DNA of 64,000 nt from Oscillospiraceae bacterium. GTDB taxonomy: Bacteria; Bacillota; Clostridia; Oscillospirales; Ruminococcaceae. The stretch's first letter is position 1. The number at the start of each line of letters is the position of its first letter. The notes under the pieces are model-generated. The model did not search any database, was not told where the DNA came from, and saw only the letters and a list, made by a program, of their open reading frames with translations. The translations under genes were made by a program, and so were the position numbers. The stretch is taken from assembly GCA_017439985.1 (NCBI GenBank), contig JAFSIC010000044.1, forward strand, positions 1-64,000. Direction: 5' to 3'. This document shows, piece by piece, positions 41,040 through 48,930 of the stretch.

Positions 41040-43574
41040 CTATGCCAGAGTGATGCGGTGATACGGCACCGCCTGCGCTTTGAGAATGCTCTCTTCTCTG
41101 CTGTGGCAGGTCAGAAGCAGAACCTGTCCCTGTCGGTTACGAACAAGGTAATTGAGCAGATTAGAAGTACGGCTGTCATCCAGCTGAACAAAGCTGTCAT
41201 CCAACAGCAAAGGCAGAATCGTATCCGTGGAAAGCACCTGCAGCAGCTCCATGCGCATGGCAAGATAAATCAAGTCCATGGTGCCGCGGCTCAGTGCGGT
41301 CAAAGGAACCAGCTGATGATTTTTGGGCTCCTCCAAACGGATGTGTAAATCGCGGGACAGAAGAACCTTCGTATATTTTCCATCGGTCAGGCGTGCTGTG
41401 ATTCGGCTCAAACGCTCACCCAACTGCGGAGTCAGATCTTTGCGAATCTCGCCGCTGACTTTCTGCAGACGCTCCTTCGCCAAAACGATAGCATCCAGTG
41501 TTTTCTGATACTGACGGCAGCTTTCCTGCAGAGCCTGCTGTTCTTCCATGATTTCTCCGATCGGTCTCTGCAGCTGCTCCATGGTGGACAGTTTGCCCTG
41601 CAGCTGTGCCAGTTCCTCCAGTACGGAACGGTAGTCAAACTCACCGCTCTGCACCTGCTGCGCCGACACACGGCCTGCCAGCTGCACCTTCTGCTGCAAT
41701 TCCTCATAGGTCAGGTTACCGAGACATTCTTTCAGCAACTGCTGCTGAAGCTCCAGCTCGGTAGAGGCCTGTTCTATGGCTTTACGGCGCTCACGCAACC
41801 GCTGCATATCGTCTTCTTCCACGCCCGAAACACCCAGAAGCTCCAACTGCTCCTGCAATTCCTGTTCCATGGCGCTGACTTCGCGGCGATGCAGCTCCAA
41901 TTTCTCGTATTCTTCACTGCGCTGTTCCGACATTTCCGCAAACTCCACGCAGAGCTCTCTTGCTTTTTTCACCTGCTGTTCCAGTTCCACAGACCAGACC
42001 GCCGATGGATCGCGGGTAAAGCGGGCCGCATAGTGATCCAGTGCCTCTTTGCGCTGTGGATTTTCCTCGGAGACTTTCTGCAGGCGCAGTGCCAGCAGCT
42101 GAATCTCATTCATCAGCTCGATGCGCTGATCCTCCCTCTTTTGCAGGGTTTCACAGTGCGCTTTCAGCTCCTCATAGCTGCCCATCTGGTACTGTTCCAG
42201 AATACGCTGCTGTTCGTCCTCTGCCTCCCGCCGTTCTTTACTGCGGCTGCGCAGGAAGATGCTGCAAAGCATCAGCACCGCACCAATGGCCGCTCCCGCG
42301 TAGAAGAAGGGATCCAGTTGGAAGCCAAGGACGACACTGATGATGACCAGAAGCAAACCGACAAGAAGCACCAGCCATTTGGCGCTGAGTCCGCCCTGCT
42401 CGATCTCATCATTCCAGCTCTCATATTCCACCAGAGCCTCCCAGGCATCACTGGTACCGATGTGCGGAATGGAAATGAACTCCTGCTGTTTCGCCTGCAG
42501 CTGTTCCCTCAGCTGCTCGGTCTCTGCGGAAAAGGCGCTGTTCCGCGCCATATTTAAGCAGTGATCCAATACATCGATATCCTGCATACGGATAGGCTGT
42601 GCCAGATAACGCTGATTGATCTCTTTTAAGCGTCCTTCCCATTTGAGGAAGCCTCGTTCTTCACGGTCGAGGGTTTGCTTTGCCTGCTGCAAAGCACCGA
42701 TTTTCTGTTGGAGCTGGTCGGGATCCTCATAGGGCTCTGCGCCCTTGAGAAGACGCTCCACCTCTATGATGCGCTCACGGATGGCAGCAGCTTTCTCAAA
42801 TTGCTCGCTGAGTTTTTGCTGCTGTGCCTGTTCCATTTGCTGTTCCAGCTCGTTTTTGGTCTCCTGCAGCTCTGCAACACGACGCTGCAGCTGAACGCGG
42901 GACTGAGCTGCCGCCTCTGCTTCGCTGCGCTCCTGCTCCAACTGTTCCAGGCGCTCCGCTGCCTGTCCGTAAGGACTTTTGCGGCGCTTCGGAGAACCGA
43001 TGGCTTCGGCTTTCTGATCCAAGGCATTGCAGACCGCCTGCAGTGACAGGGAGCTGTCGGCGGTTTCCGTCAGGGAGAGGATCTGATCCTCCCATGCTGT
43101 GGAAAAGTCACCCTGCGGTGTGATCTCCAGCTGAGCAACATTGGCGGTGTTGCAGAACACCGTGCGGGAAACGCCACAGAGAGTCGGCCCCGGATCACGG
43201 AGACGGGTCACCGGATCGTATGGGAACTGCTCGCTGATATCCTCACCGGTATCGGCATCAAAAATCACAACGGACTCCCGCTCCTTCTGGAACACGCGCT
43301 GAATACGGTAGCGACGTTCATCCTTGGAGCAAATCAAGGTGCCGCCGTAGGTAGCATCGCTGTTCCAAGGCTCATAGCGAGCGTAGTCCTCGGTATAGGT
43401 TTTTCTTCGGGCTGTGGGTACGAAAAAGCCGTAGAGCATACCCACAATAAAGTGCTGCAAGGTGGTTTTTCCGGCTTCGTTCTCACCGAAAATCAGATTG
43501 AGTCCATCCTGCAGCACGATTCGTTTGTTGCTAAAACGGCCGAATCCTGCCAGATAGAGTTCTTCGATTTTCAT
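41040..43574 (-). CDS. yhaN: YhaN-like SMC/Rad50-type AAA ATPase
   Basis: 844 residues. The N-terminus has MKIEELYLAGFGRFSN and the Walker A IFGENEAGKTTLQHFI near 29-44. Long coiled-coil arms (about 190-300 and 440-680) contain a hydrophobic membrane-like stretch at about 387-405 and 412-430 (WLVLLVGLLLVIISVVLGF and the following helix). The C-terminus has the ABC signature-like LTALSRGTMDLIYLAMRM and LPLLLDDSFVQLDD Walker B. The membrane hairpin inside the coiled coil is the YhaN hallmark. It overlaps yhaO by 4 bases. Role: DNA repair partner of the YhaO nuclease, inferred from family. Confidence 0.88.
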   Translation of the reverse strand: MKIEELYLAGFGRFSNKRIVLQDGLNLIFGENEAGKTTLQHFIVGMLYGFFVPTARRKTYTEDYARYEPWNSDATYGGTLICSKDERRYRIQRVFQKERESVVIFDADTGEDISEQFPYDPVTRLRDPGPTLCGVSRTVFCNTANVAQLEITPQGDFSTAWEDQILSLTETADSSLSLQAVCNALDQKAEAIGSPKRRKSPYGQAAERLEQLEQERSEAEAAAQSRVQLQRRVAELQETKNELEQQMEQAQQQKLSEQFEKAAAIRERIIEVERLLKGAEPYEDPDQLQQKIGALQQAKQTLDREERGFLKWEGRLKEINQRYLAQPIRMQDIDVLDHCLNMARNSAFSAETEQLREQLQAKQQEFISIPHIGTSDAWEALVEYESWNDEIEQGGLSAKWLVLLVGLLLVIISVVLGFQLDPFFYAGAAIGAVLMLCSIFLRSRSKERREAEDEQQRILEQYQMGSYEELKAHCETLQKREDQRIELMNEIQLLALRLQKVSEENPQRKEALDHYAARFTRDPSAVWSVELEQQVKKARELCVEFAEMSEQRSEEYEKLELHRREVSAMEQELQEQLELLGVSGVEEDDMQRLRERRKAIEQASTELELQQQLLKECLGNLTYEELQQKVQLAGRVSAQQVQSGEFDYRSVLEELAQLQGKLSTMEQLQRPIGEIMEEQQALQESCRQYQKTLDAIVLAKERLQKVSGEIRKDLTPQLGERLSRITARLTDGKYTKVLLSRDLHIRLEEPKNHQLVPLTALSRGTMDLIYLAMRMELLQVLSTDTILPLLLDDSFVQLDDSRTSNLLNYLVRNRQGQVLLLTCHSREESILKAQAVPYHRITLA

Positions 43575-44662
43575 TGTTGTTTCCTCATTTCCTGTAAAAG
43601 GGCTTCCAGTCCGATGTCGAGGGCCAGCTGTTCCTGTTCGCTGAGAGCACGACCCTCAAAGCTGCGAATGAAGCCGCCAAGGAGATTGTTTGCATTTTCC
43701 TGTCTCAGACGCTGCAGGTCATAGTCCGGTACTGTGGAATCTTTCAGCTGGCAGAGCACACCGTCAGACAGCAGCTCCTGCCGCAGATTTTCCACATCCA
43801 GAGGATCCTCCGCGGAGTGCTGGCCGCAGAGCTCAATATCGTAGAGGTTTTTGATGCCCTCCGCCTGCGCCATGGAGCGAATTGCCATGCGCAGCTCCCA
43901 AACGGCGTCGGTTGCGGAGATCTCCATACGTTTACGGACGCATTTGCGCTGGGCTGTAATGATTTTCTGCACCCGCAGACCGCTTTCGTCCAAGTCACAG
44001 AGCCAGAAACCGTGGTCACCGGTCTCGCTGATGTTATGTGGCTCCGGTGAACCGCAATAGCGAATGTGCTGATCCAGTACCACCGCCTGATGAATGTGTC
44101 CCAGCGCGATGTAGTCCATCGGCAAGGCCCGCAGCCAGTTTGGAGTTACCGGCAGATATTTGGTCGGGGTGGTCAGAACATCGGCATGGAGCAGAAGAAT
44201 ATCATATTTCGCCTGCTTTTGCGGCAGCCAGTGACCTAAAATCGGTACGGATTCCTCCATGCGAGTCCAGCCATAGCTGTGGATACAGCAGTCCAGTTCC
44301 GGGAATACCATAGAAGAACAGCCTGCCTCCGCAATGCGTACCTGTGGGCACCAATCCAGACGCTCGTAGTTGTTGTCGGGCAGCAAAGGATCGTGATTTC
44401 CTGCCGCAACAACAAATTTCGCCTGCTTCAGCCCTGATAAAATGGAGTTCAGGTCTCGCAGTTCCTCCATACGCACATGGCCGTCATGGAACAGATCGCC
44501 GGCACAGAGCACCAGATCCACTTGATTTTCATTGGCAAAACGCACGATGCTTTCTGCTGTTTCCAGCAGTTCTCTGCGTCGCTGACGCGAAAAATCCCCG
44601 CCGTAACGCTGGGGCGCAATGGTTTTTCCGATATGCCAGTCACCTGTGTGAATGAAGCGCAT
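43571..44662 (-). CDS. yhaO: YhaO-like DNA repair metallophosphoesterase (SbcD/Mre11 type)
   Basis: 363-residue nuclease with the Mre11-type phosphoesterase motifs: IHTGDWHIGKTIAPQR (1-20 region), LVLCAGDLFHDGHV (about 50), VVAAGNHDPLLP (about 84), ILLLHADVLT and DYIALGHIHQAVVL (about 189). It pairs with the yhaN ATPase downstream, an SbcCD/Mre11-Rad50-like unit widespread in Firmicutes. The start is preceded by AAGGAGGTCAGGTC, and a promoter lies just upstream. Complete by length. Confidence 0.92.
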   Translation of the reverse strand: MRFIHTGDWHIGKTIAPQRYGGDFSRQRRRELLETAESIVRFANENQVDLVLCAGDLFHDGHVRMEELRDLNSILSGLKQAKFVVAAGNHDPLLPDNNYERLDWCPQVRIAEAGCSSMVFPELDCCIHSYGWTRMEESVPILGHWLPQKQAKYDILLLHADVLTTPTKYLPVTPNWLRALPMDYIALGHIHQAVVLDQHIRYCGSPEPHNISETGDHGFWLCDLDESGLRVQKIITAQRKCVRKRMEISATDAVWELRMAIRSMAQAEGIKNLYDIELCGQHSAEDPLDVENLRQELLSDGVLCQLKDSTVPDYDLQRLRQENANNLLGGFIRSFEGRALSEQEQLALDIGLEALLQEMRKQQ

Positions 44663-44693
44663 GACCTGACCTCCTTTTTCATACTATATTTCT

Positions 44694-44722
44694 ATTATAC
44701 TGCATTCTCGCCTCTTTGAAAA
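44694..44722 (-). promoter_or_regulatory. Promoter for yhaO-yhaN
   Basis: TATAAT (44694-44699) with TTTTCA (44717-44722) 17 bases upstream on the minus strand, about 32 bases before the yhaO start. The -10 is perfect, the -35 weak. Confidence 0.6.
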
Positions 44723-44737
44723 GGCTTGATGCGGAAA

Positions 44738-44764
44738 CAAAAAGCTCTGCCGAACGCAGAGCCT
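44738..44764 (-). terminator. Terminator after the DUF3592-like gene
   Basis: Arms 44744-44750 and 44756-44762 (GCTCTGC/GCAGAGC) with a five-base loop and TTTTTG on the minus strand, directly after the stop at 44771. Confidence 0.88.
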
Positions 44765-44770
44765 TTTCTG

Positions 44771-45163
44771 TCATTGTTGTTTGCGGTAAATCAGAACAGC
44801 AGCCACTGTGCCCAATGCCAGCGGCGTCAAGCTGTGGGACAACGTATTCGGTCGATGGAAGGAGGAATTCTGCGGATCGGCAGGATCATACCAGATTTCC
44901 GTCACAGCACCTGCAGAATAATCGCTGCTTCGCCCGTTATATGTGTTCGCACTGTGATAGAGCATATTCTCCACTTCATAGATATAGGAAATGGTGTAGG
45001 AGCTTTTGCTTGCCTTCTTTCGTTTGTGAAACACAACGGATTCCACCTGTCCGCTTGTGCTGAGCCACTTTGAAAATTCCGCTTCTTTTTCCACATACAA
45101 AGCCATAGAGCACAGCAGCGAAAGCAGTAGGATCAACAGCGGAAGCCACCGTTTTTTCTTCAT
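44771..45163 (-). CDS. DUF3592-like membrane protein
   Basis: 130 residues: N-terminal helix (WLPLLILLLSLLCSMALYV), an extracytoplasmic domain with GQVESVVFHKRKK, SYTISYIYEVENMLYHS and VTEIWYDPADPQNSSFHRP, then a second hydrophobic segment (LTPLALGTVAAVLIYR). The pattern of a conversion to YDPxDP followed by a final helix is that of DUF3592. ATG at 45163 is chosen because AGGAGGAGTGCAATC lies just upstream; the frame stays open much further upstream only because it is antisense to the next gene. Function unknown. Divergent from the DUF1576-like gene. Confidence 0.75.
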   Translation of the reverse strand: MKKKRWLPLLILLLSLLCSMALYVEKEAEFSKWLSTSGQVESVVFHKRKKASKSSYTISYIYEVENMLYHSANTYNGRSSDYSAGAVTEIWYDPADPQNSSFHRPNTLSHSLTPLALGTVAAVLIYRKQQ

Positions 45164-45279
45164 GATTGCACTCCTCCTCTTTGGCTTCATGGTAGCACAG
45201 CGGCAGCAACTTTGCAAGTGCTGCTGCGCTTTGTTTCTATTCAACGAAATTCCGACCTGCAAATCGACATTTCCATGAG

Positions 45280-45308
45280 TTGTGCTTGTCCGCCAATTAT
45301 GATATAAT
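45280..45308 (+). promoter_or_regulatory. Promoter for the DUF1576-like gene
   Basis: TTGTGC (45280-45285), 17 bases, TATAAT (45303-45308), predicting a short leader of roughly 25 bases before the GTG at 45338. Confidence 0.65.
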
Positions 45309-45337
45309 TTGTTTGTTATATTATTCAATAAGAAAGG

Positions 45338-46621
45338 GTGACAATCATCGAAAATCTCAAAGAAACTCTGCGAATGAAGCCATTCATTTTCGCTAAACAG
45401 CTTCTGTGGGTTATTTGCGCTTCTCTCTTTGTCTTTGCCTTCCTGAGCGACAGTCCAATGGACATTCTGAAAGGCATGATCACCATTGTCCGGCATCCTG
45501 CCGGTCTTATCGCCGACAATTTTGCGGTGGCAGGTGTGGGGGCAACCTTCTTCAATGCAGGTGCTGTCATGGCCATCGCCCTCCTGCTCTTTGAACTGCT
45601 GAAAGTCCGCATCACCGGACCGGGCATCGCCTGTGTTCTCCTTTGTGCCGGCTTCTCCATGTTCGGCAAGGATATCGTGAATATCTGGCCAATTATCGGC
45701 GGCGTATTCCTCTACGCAAAACGTCAGGAGGACCGCTTCGATAAGTACATTTACAACGCTCTCTACGGCACAGCGCTGGCTCCGCTGATTACAGAAATTT
45801 ACCTGATCCGCTGTGACTGGATCACCCTCATCGGTGCGATTTTCACCGGTCTGCTTATCGGCTTCATTATTCCGCCGCTGTCCACCTACTGTCTGCGTGT
45901 CCATCAGGGTTACAGCCTCTACAACGTAGGCTTCTCTGCCGGTCTCATTGGCACACTGGTCGTTGCCATCCTGCGCAGCTTCGGCTATATGCCGGAATCT
46001 CAGCTGGTTTGGAGCTATGAGACACATTGGCTTGTTATCGGCTACCTTCTCCTGCTCTTTGCAGTGCTGTTCCTTTTGGGCTGGTACTTCAATGACTGGA
46101 AGCTGGAACCTATGCTGCGTATCCATCGCCACTCCGGTCGTCTGATGTCTGACTTTGTTCTCATGGATGGCCTCCCACCTGTCATGATGAACATGGGTGT
46201 TCTGGGTATCGCATCCGTCCTGTTTATTCTTCTGACCGGTGGTGAGATCAATGGCGCGACTATCGGCGGACTCTTTACCATCGTTGGCTTCGGTGCCTTC
46301 GGCAAGCATTTGAAAAACGTTCTTCCTATCATCATCGGCGTTTATCTCGGTTCTGTTCTTAAGGTTTGGAACATCCACGACCCATCGGTTCAGCTGGCTG
46401 CCCTCTTTGGTACCTGTCTTGCTCCGATCGCCGGTCAGTATGGCTGGAAATACGGCATCGTTGCCGGCTTCCTCCACTCATCCATGGTTCTGAGTATCGG
46501 TGCCTTCCATGGCGGTCTGAACCTGTACAACAACGGCTTCTCTGCCGGTATGGTTGCTCTGATCCTCATCCCACTGATTGAATCCATCAAAGGAGATACT
46601 ACCACTTATGCATCACGTTAA
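45338..46621 (+). CDS. DUF1576-like polytopic membrane protein
   Basis: 427 residues, about ten to twelve hydrophobic helices, internally repetitive: two halves share patterns such as LYNVGFSAGLIGTLVVAIL and LYNNGFSAGMVALILIPL, and GHPAG/GGxF loops, suggesting an inverted or tandem repeat fold as in transporters. It fits the DUF1576 family, function unknown. The start is uncertain: AGAAAGG directly abuts the GTG at 45338, the next ATG is at 45374 with no good site, and an ATC at 45347 has the best spacing. Followed with a 14-base overlap by a small gene. Confidence 0.82.
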   Translation: MTIIENLKETLRMKPFIFAKQLLWVICASLFVFAFLSDSPMDILKGMITIVRHPAGLIADNFAVAGVGATFFNAGAVMAIALLLFELLKVRITGPGIACVLLCAGFSMFGKDIVNIWPIIGGVFLYAKRQEDRFDKYIYNALYGTALAPLITEIYLIRCDWITLIGAIFTGLLIGFIIPPLSTYCLRVHQGYSLYNVGFSAGLIGTLVVAILRSFGYMPESQLVWSYETHWLVIGYLLLLFAVLFLLGWYFNDWKLEPMLRIHRHSGRLMSDFVLMDGLPPVMMNMGVLGIASVLFILLTGGEINGATIGGLFTIVGFGAFGKHLKNVLPIIIGVYLGSVLKVWNIHDPSVQLAALFGTCLAPIAGQYGWKYGIVAGFLHSSMVLSIGAFHGGLNLYNNGFSAGMVALILIPLIESIKGDTTTYASR

Positions 46622-46958
46622 AATGAAAATTGCGGGCATCGCCCATGAACTGATCACCTTCTTCTACTCCGTTGGCGGCACAGATTTTGACATCAAAATC
46701 CGCGAGGATGCCGAACAGCATGCGATCTTCTTCCGCAGCAACTACGACGAAGAACATTTCCCTCGTGTTGAACAGCTGATTCGTTATCTGAATCAGGGAC
46801 GCAGACCTGCACTGGAAGAAAGCTACTGGGGTCTTGCCGGCGGCGGCGACCTGCAGGACGAGAGCGAAATGCTTCTCATCGGTGCGATGATCGATCATGC
46901 TGACATCAAAATCGCTGACGGTTACGTTACCTTCTACCTCTACCGCAACCGTGGCTAA
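46608..46958 (+). CDS. Small conserved-looking protein of unknown function, coupled to the DUF1576-like gene
   Basis: 116 residues, soluble, acidic, not recognised. It contains GIAHELITFFYSVGGTDFDIKI near the start (about 8-29), HFPRVEQLIRYLNQGRRPALEE and LLIGAMIDHADIKIADGYVTFYLYRNRG (each read in parts). The ATG at 46608 lies 14 bases before the upstream stop and has GGAG 12 bases ahead; the next ATG (46623) has no site. Coupling suggests it works with the membrane protein. A strong terminator follows. Confidence 0.75.
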   Translation: MHHVKMKIAGIAHELITFFYSVGGTDFDIKIREDAEQHAIFFRSNYDEEHFPRVEQLIRYLNQGRRPALEESYWGLAGGGDLQDESEMLLIGAMIDHADIKIADGYVTFYLYRNRG

Positions 46959-46971
46959 TACCAAACAACAG

Positions 46972-47004
46972 CACCCTGTCTCCTCGGAGGCAGGGTGTTT
47001 TTTT
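46972..47004 (+). terminator. Terminator after the DUF1576-like pair
   Basis: CACCCTG (46972-46978) pairs with CAGGGTG (46991-46997), extended by an inner TCTCC/GGAGG pairing, followed by seven Ts, 13 bases after the stop. Confidence 0.92.
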
Positions 47005-47006
47005 GA

Positions 47007-47077
47007 ACACAAATGTAAAGTCCGCTTGACATTTGTGTTTTCGTATGCTATATTAAAAATGTAAAACGCGCTTTACA
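47007..47077 (+). promoter_or_regulatory. XRE gene promoter with two matching 18-base operator-like sites
   Basis: TTGACA (47026-47031), 17 bases, TATATT (47049-47054). Two related 18-base dyads, TGTAAAGTCCGCTTGACA (47014-47031, covering the -35) and TGTAAAACGCGCTTTACA (47060-47077, at the predicted start of transcription), lie 46 bases apart. A separate 10-base inverted repeat (ACACAAATGT at 47007-47016 with ACATTTGTGT at 47029-47038) brackets the first. The arrangement suits repression by the downstream HTH protein. Confidence 0.8.
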
Positions 47078-47097
47078 ATTTTACAGGTGGTGATCAA

Positions 47098-47295
47098 ATG
47101 CAAAATCGTATCAAAGAATATCGTAAACAGCAAAAAATCACACAGGATGATTTGGCAAAGGCAGTGGATGTGACCCGCCAGACCATTATTTCCCTGGAAA
47201 ACGGCAAGTACGACGCGTCTCTGAAACTGGCTCACCGTATTGCCAAGTATTTTTCTGTATCGATCGAAGAGTTATTTATTTTTGAGGAGGATTAG
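47098..47295 (+). CDS. XRE family transcriptional regulator (short, HTH only)
   Basis: 65-residue Cro/CI-type HTH protein almost identical in plan to the YozG/small XRE group. HTH: QQKITQDDLAKAVDVTRQTIISLENGKYDASLKLAHRIAKYF (read in parts, residues 11-52), ending SIEELFIFEED. There is no effector domain, so it is likely a dimeric repressor of its own operon. RBS AGGTGGTGATCAA precedes the ATG. The two dyads in the promoter are candidate binding sites. It is followed at one base by a membrane protein gene, a pairing common in Firmicutes. Confidence 0.93.
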   Translation: MQNRIKEYRKQQKITQDDLAKAVDVTRQTIISLENGKYDASLKLAHRIAKYFSVSIEELFIFEED

Positions 47296-47296
47296 T

Positions 47297-47707
47297 ATGG
47301 AATTTCGTAAAAAACTGAAAGTTCGACTGTATACCGCTATCGTTTATGTCCTTTTGGGAATCGCAATGATCGCTATCAGCTGGTGGAAAGGCAATGAAAT
47401 GCTCTCCTCTCTGGGACTTGTGTTTACTGTGATGGGTCTTGCCCGTATCGCTCAGTATAAACGTATTACCCGCAGCGAAGACAGCATCAAACAGCGTGAA
47501 ATTGCCGAAACTGACGAACGCAACGTGAAGCTCTGGAAAGAGGCTCGTGCGTTGGCGTTCTCTATGTACATTTTCCTTGGCTGTATCGCCCTCATCGTTC
47601 TGCATCTGCTGAACATGGCTGAAGCTGCTATGTGGATTGGTTACAGTGTTTTTTCCTTCGTTGTCATCTACTGGCTGTGCTACGCTTACATCAGCCGCAA
47701 ATATTAA
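47297..47707 (+). CDS. DUF2178-like membrane protein, partner of the XRE regulator
   Basis: 136 residues with four hydrophobic segments arranged in two pairs (about 11-27 and 33-47; 84-103 and 109-128). Between them lies a charged cytoplasmic loop with IAETDERNVKLWKEARALAF, the DERN-type motif shared by small membrane proteins that follow YozG-like XRE genes. ATG at 47297 is supported by GAGGAGGATTAGT. The stop overlaps the convergent spoIIM stop by four bases. Function is not known; co-expression with the regulator is clear from the one-base gap. Confidence 0.82.
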   Translation: MEFRKKLKVRLYTAIVYVLLGIAMIAISWWKGNEMLSSLGLVFTVMGLARIAQYKRITRSEDSIKQREIAETDERNVKLWKEARALAFSMYIFLGCIALIVLHLLNMAEAAMWIGYSVFSFVVIYWLCYAYISRKY

Positions 47708-48306
47708 AGAAAGCGACTGAGGAATAAACTCAGAAGTGTCACGGCAAAGGCCGCAAAAATGCTTAGCAGAAAAAGCAAAACAAAGCGCAGGATATAAATT
47801 TTCGGTGTAATACTGAGGCCTTTCATTCCACTGAGACCCAACAGCTGCCGCAGAAAATTCATACTGAAGGCTGCTGCTTCCTTGCTGGCTGCCAACTGCA
47901 GCAAAAAGAAAATCAGTGTCTGCGGCAGGAGGATCAGTAAATACAGCTGAAAGCTCTCTCTTCCCTGCTGCGCCAGACAGACGCCGCTGATCCCCAAGCC
48001 CAAACCGCGAAACAGCAGCAGGAACGCTGCGGCGCTTTGTCCCAAAGCACAAAATCCACTGAGGAACAGGAGCAGCAGTAAGACTCCTTCACACAGAAGC
48101 TGCCTATGGAAAACTTCCGCAAAGGTGCTGTTTGGCGCCATGCTCAGCAGCGCCTCCAAAAGCTGTCGTTCCTCCTCTCCGCAGAATCTGTAAACCTGTG
48201 TTCCCAGCAGAGCACCCAACAAAAAGAAGGCTCCCAGCAGCAGCGTTGCACCCTTCTGTCGAATGTGATATTTCAGCACCCGTGTTGCCAAATCCTGTTT
48301 TCTCAT
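47704..48306 (-). CDS. spoIIM: Stage II sporulation protein M
   Basis: 200-residue integral membrane protein of the SpoIIDMP peptidoglycan machine that drives engulfment. About five hydrophobic helices are visible (ATLLLGAFFLLGALLGTQVY near 22-41, and LLLLLFLSGFCALGQSAAAF, LLILLPQTLIFFLLQLA). ATG at 48306 with AGAGG upstream is chosen; an in-frame ATG at 48339 coincides with a sigma-E-like -10 box and is too early. Convergent and overlapping by four bases with the plus-strand membrane gene. spoIID and spoIIP are not nearby. Confidence 0.86.
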   Translation of the reverse strand: MRKQDLATRVLKYHIRQKGATLLLGAFFLLGALLGTQVYRFCGEEERQLLEALLSMAPNSTFAEVFHRQLLCEGVLLLLLFLSGFCALGQSAAAFLLLFRGLGLGISGVCLAQQGRESFQLYLLILLPQTLIFFLLQLAASKEAAAFSMNFLRQLLGLSGMKGLSITPKIYILRFVLLFLLSIFAAFAVTLLSLFLSRFL

Positions 48307-48337
48307 GTTCCAAACCTCTTTCTTGTCCGTTTGCTCC

Positions 48338-48345
48338 ATTGTATG
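48338..48345 (-). promoter_or_regulatory. Sigma-E-like -10 element upstream of spoIIM
   Basis: CATACAAT on the minus strand matches the sigma-E -10 consensus CATACAMT exactly, 32 bases before the spoIIM start. I find no clear ATA-containing -35 element 14-16 bases upstream, so this is a partial match. Confidence 0.45.
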
Positions 48346-48349
48346 CGGC

Positions 48350-48378
48350 TTGTCTTTCTGTGAGAACTCCGCTATAAT
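48350..48378 (+). promoter_or_regulatory. Promoter for the GNAT gene
   Basis: TTGTCT (48350-48355), 17 bases, TATAAT (48373-48378), followed by AAGGGGG and the start at 48402. It is divergent from and close to the spoIIM promoter. Confidence 0.7.
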
Positions 48379-48401
48379 GAAAAGCAGAAGGGGGAATTTT
48401 T

Positions 48402-48902
48402 ATGGAACTGCGTACCAAACGCCTGCTGATTCGTCCGTTTCTTGCTGAGGATGAGGAGATCATGCTTCGTCTGCTGACGGACAGTAAAATCAAGGAAACC
48501 TTTATGATCCCGGATTTCGACTGCAGAGAGCAGGTCCTTCGCCTGTTTCTGCGCTATCAAGATTTGTCACTGTCCCCGGATCGAATCGCGGGAGCCATCG
48601 TTCTCGACGACAGGCTCATCGGCTTCTTTAACGACACCGGTATCAAAGATGGCTACATTGAGCTGGGTTATGTCATTGACCCGGCTTTCCACAATCAGGG
48701 TTACATGACCGAAACCTTGACCGCCCTCATCGCTCACCTCTTTGAGCAGGGCTTCCGCGAAATCGGCGCAGGTGCCTTTGTGGAAAACCCGGCCAGCCTG
48801 CGTGTGATGGAAAAAGCCGGTATGATTCGTCAGGAAAAAGAAGATGACATCGAATACCGCGGACTTGTTCATCACTGTGTTTACTATCATATCTGCAAAT
48901 AA
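48402..48902 (+). CDS. GNAT family N-acetyltransferase (RimJ/RimL type)
   Basis: 166 residues. It begins MELRTKRLLIRPFLAEDEE, the RimJ/RimL-like start, then shows GYIELGYVIDPAFHNQGYMTE (about 84-104, the beta4 and acetyl-CoA pyrophosphate loop HNQGYMTE) and VENPASLRVMEKAGM, the C-terminal family motif. Substrate is unknown; relatives acetylate ribosomal protein N-termini, small molecules or antibiotics. It has its own promoter and terminator and is divergent from spoIIM. Confidence 0.9.
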   Translation: MELRTKRLLIRPFLAEDEEIMLRLLTDSKIKETFMIPDFDCREQVLRLFLRYQDLSLSPDRIAGAIVLDDRLIGFFNDTGIKDGYIELGYVIDPAFHNQGYMTETLTALIAHLFEQGFREIGAGAFVENPASLRVMEKAGMIRQEKEDDIEYRGLVHHCVYYHICK

Positions 48903-48930
48903 AAAGAGCCCTCGTTTGAGGGCTCTTTTC
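48901..48930. terminator. Bidirectional terminator between the GNAT and reductase genes
   Basis: AAGAGCCCTC (48904-48913) pairs with GAGGGCTCTT (48918-48927), loop GTTT, with T-runs on both strands. It ends two convergent genes. Confidence 0.93.

Noticed and set aside
45164..46477. Minus-strand frame extending the DUF3592-like protein upstream to 568 codons
   Set aside because: It is antisense to the DUF1576-like gene; the ribosome site and membrane anchor place the true start at 45163.
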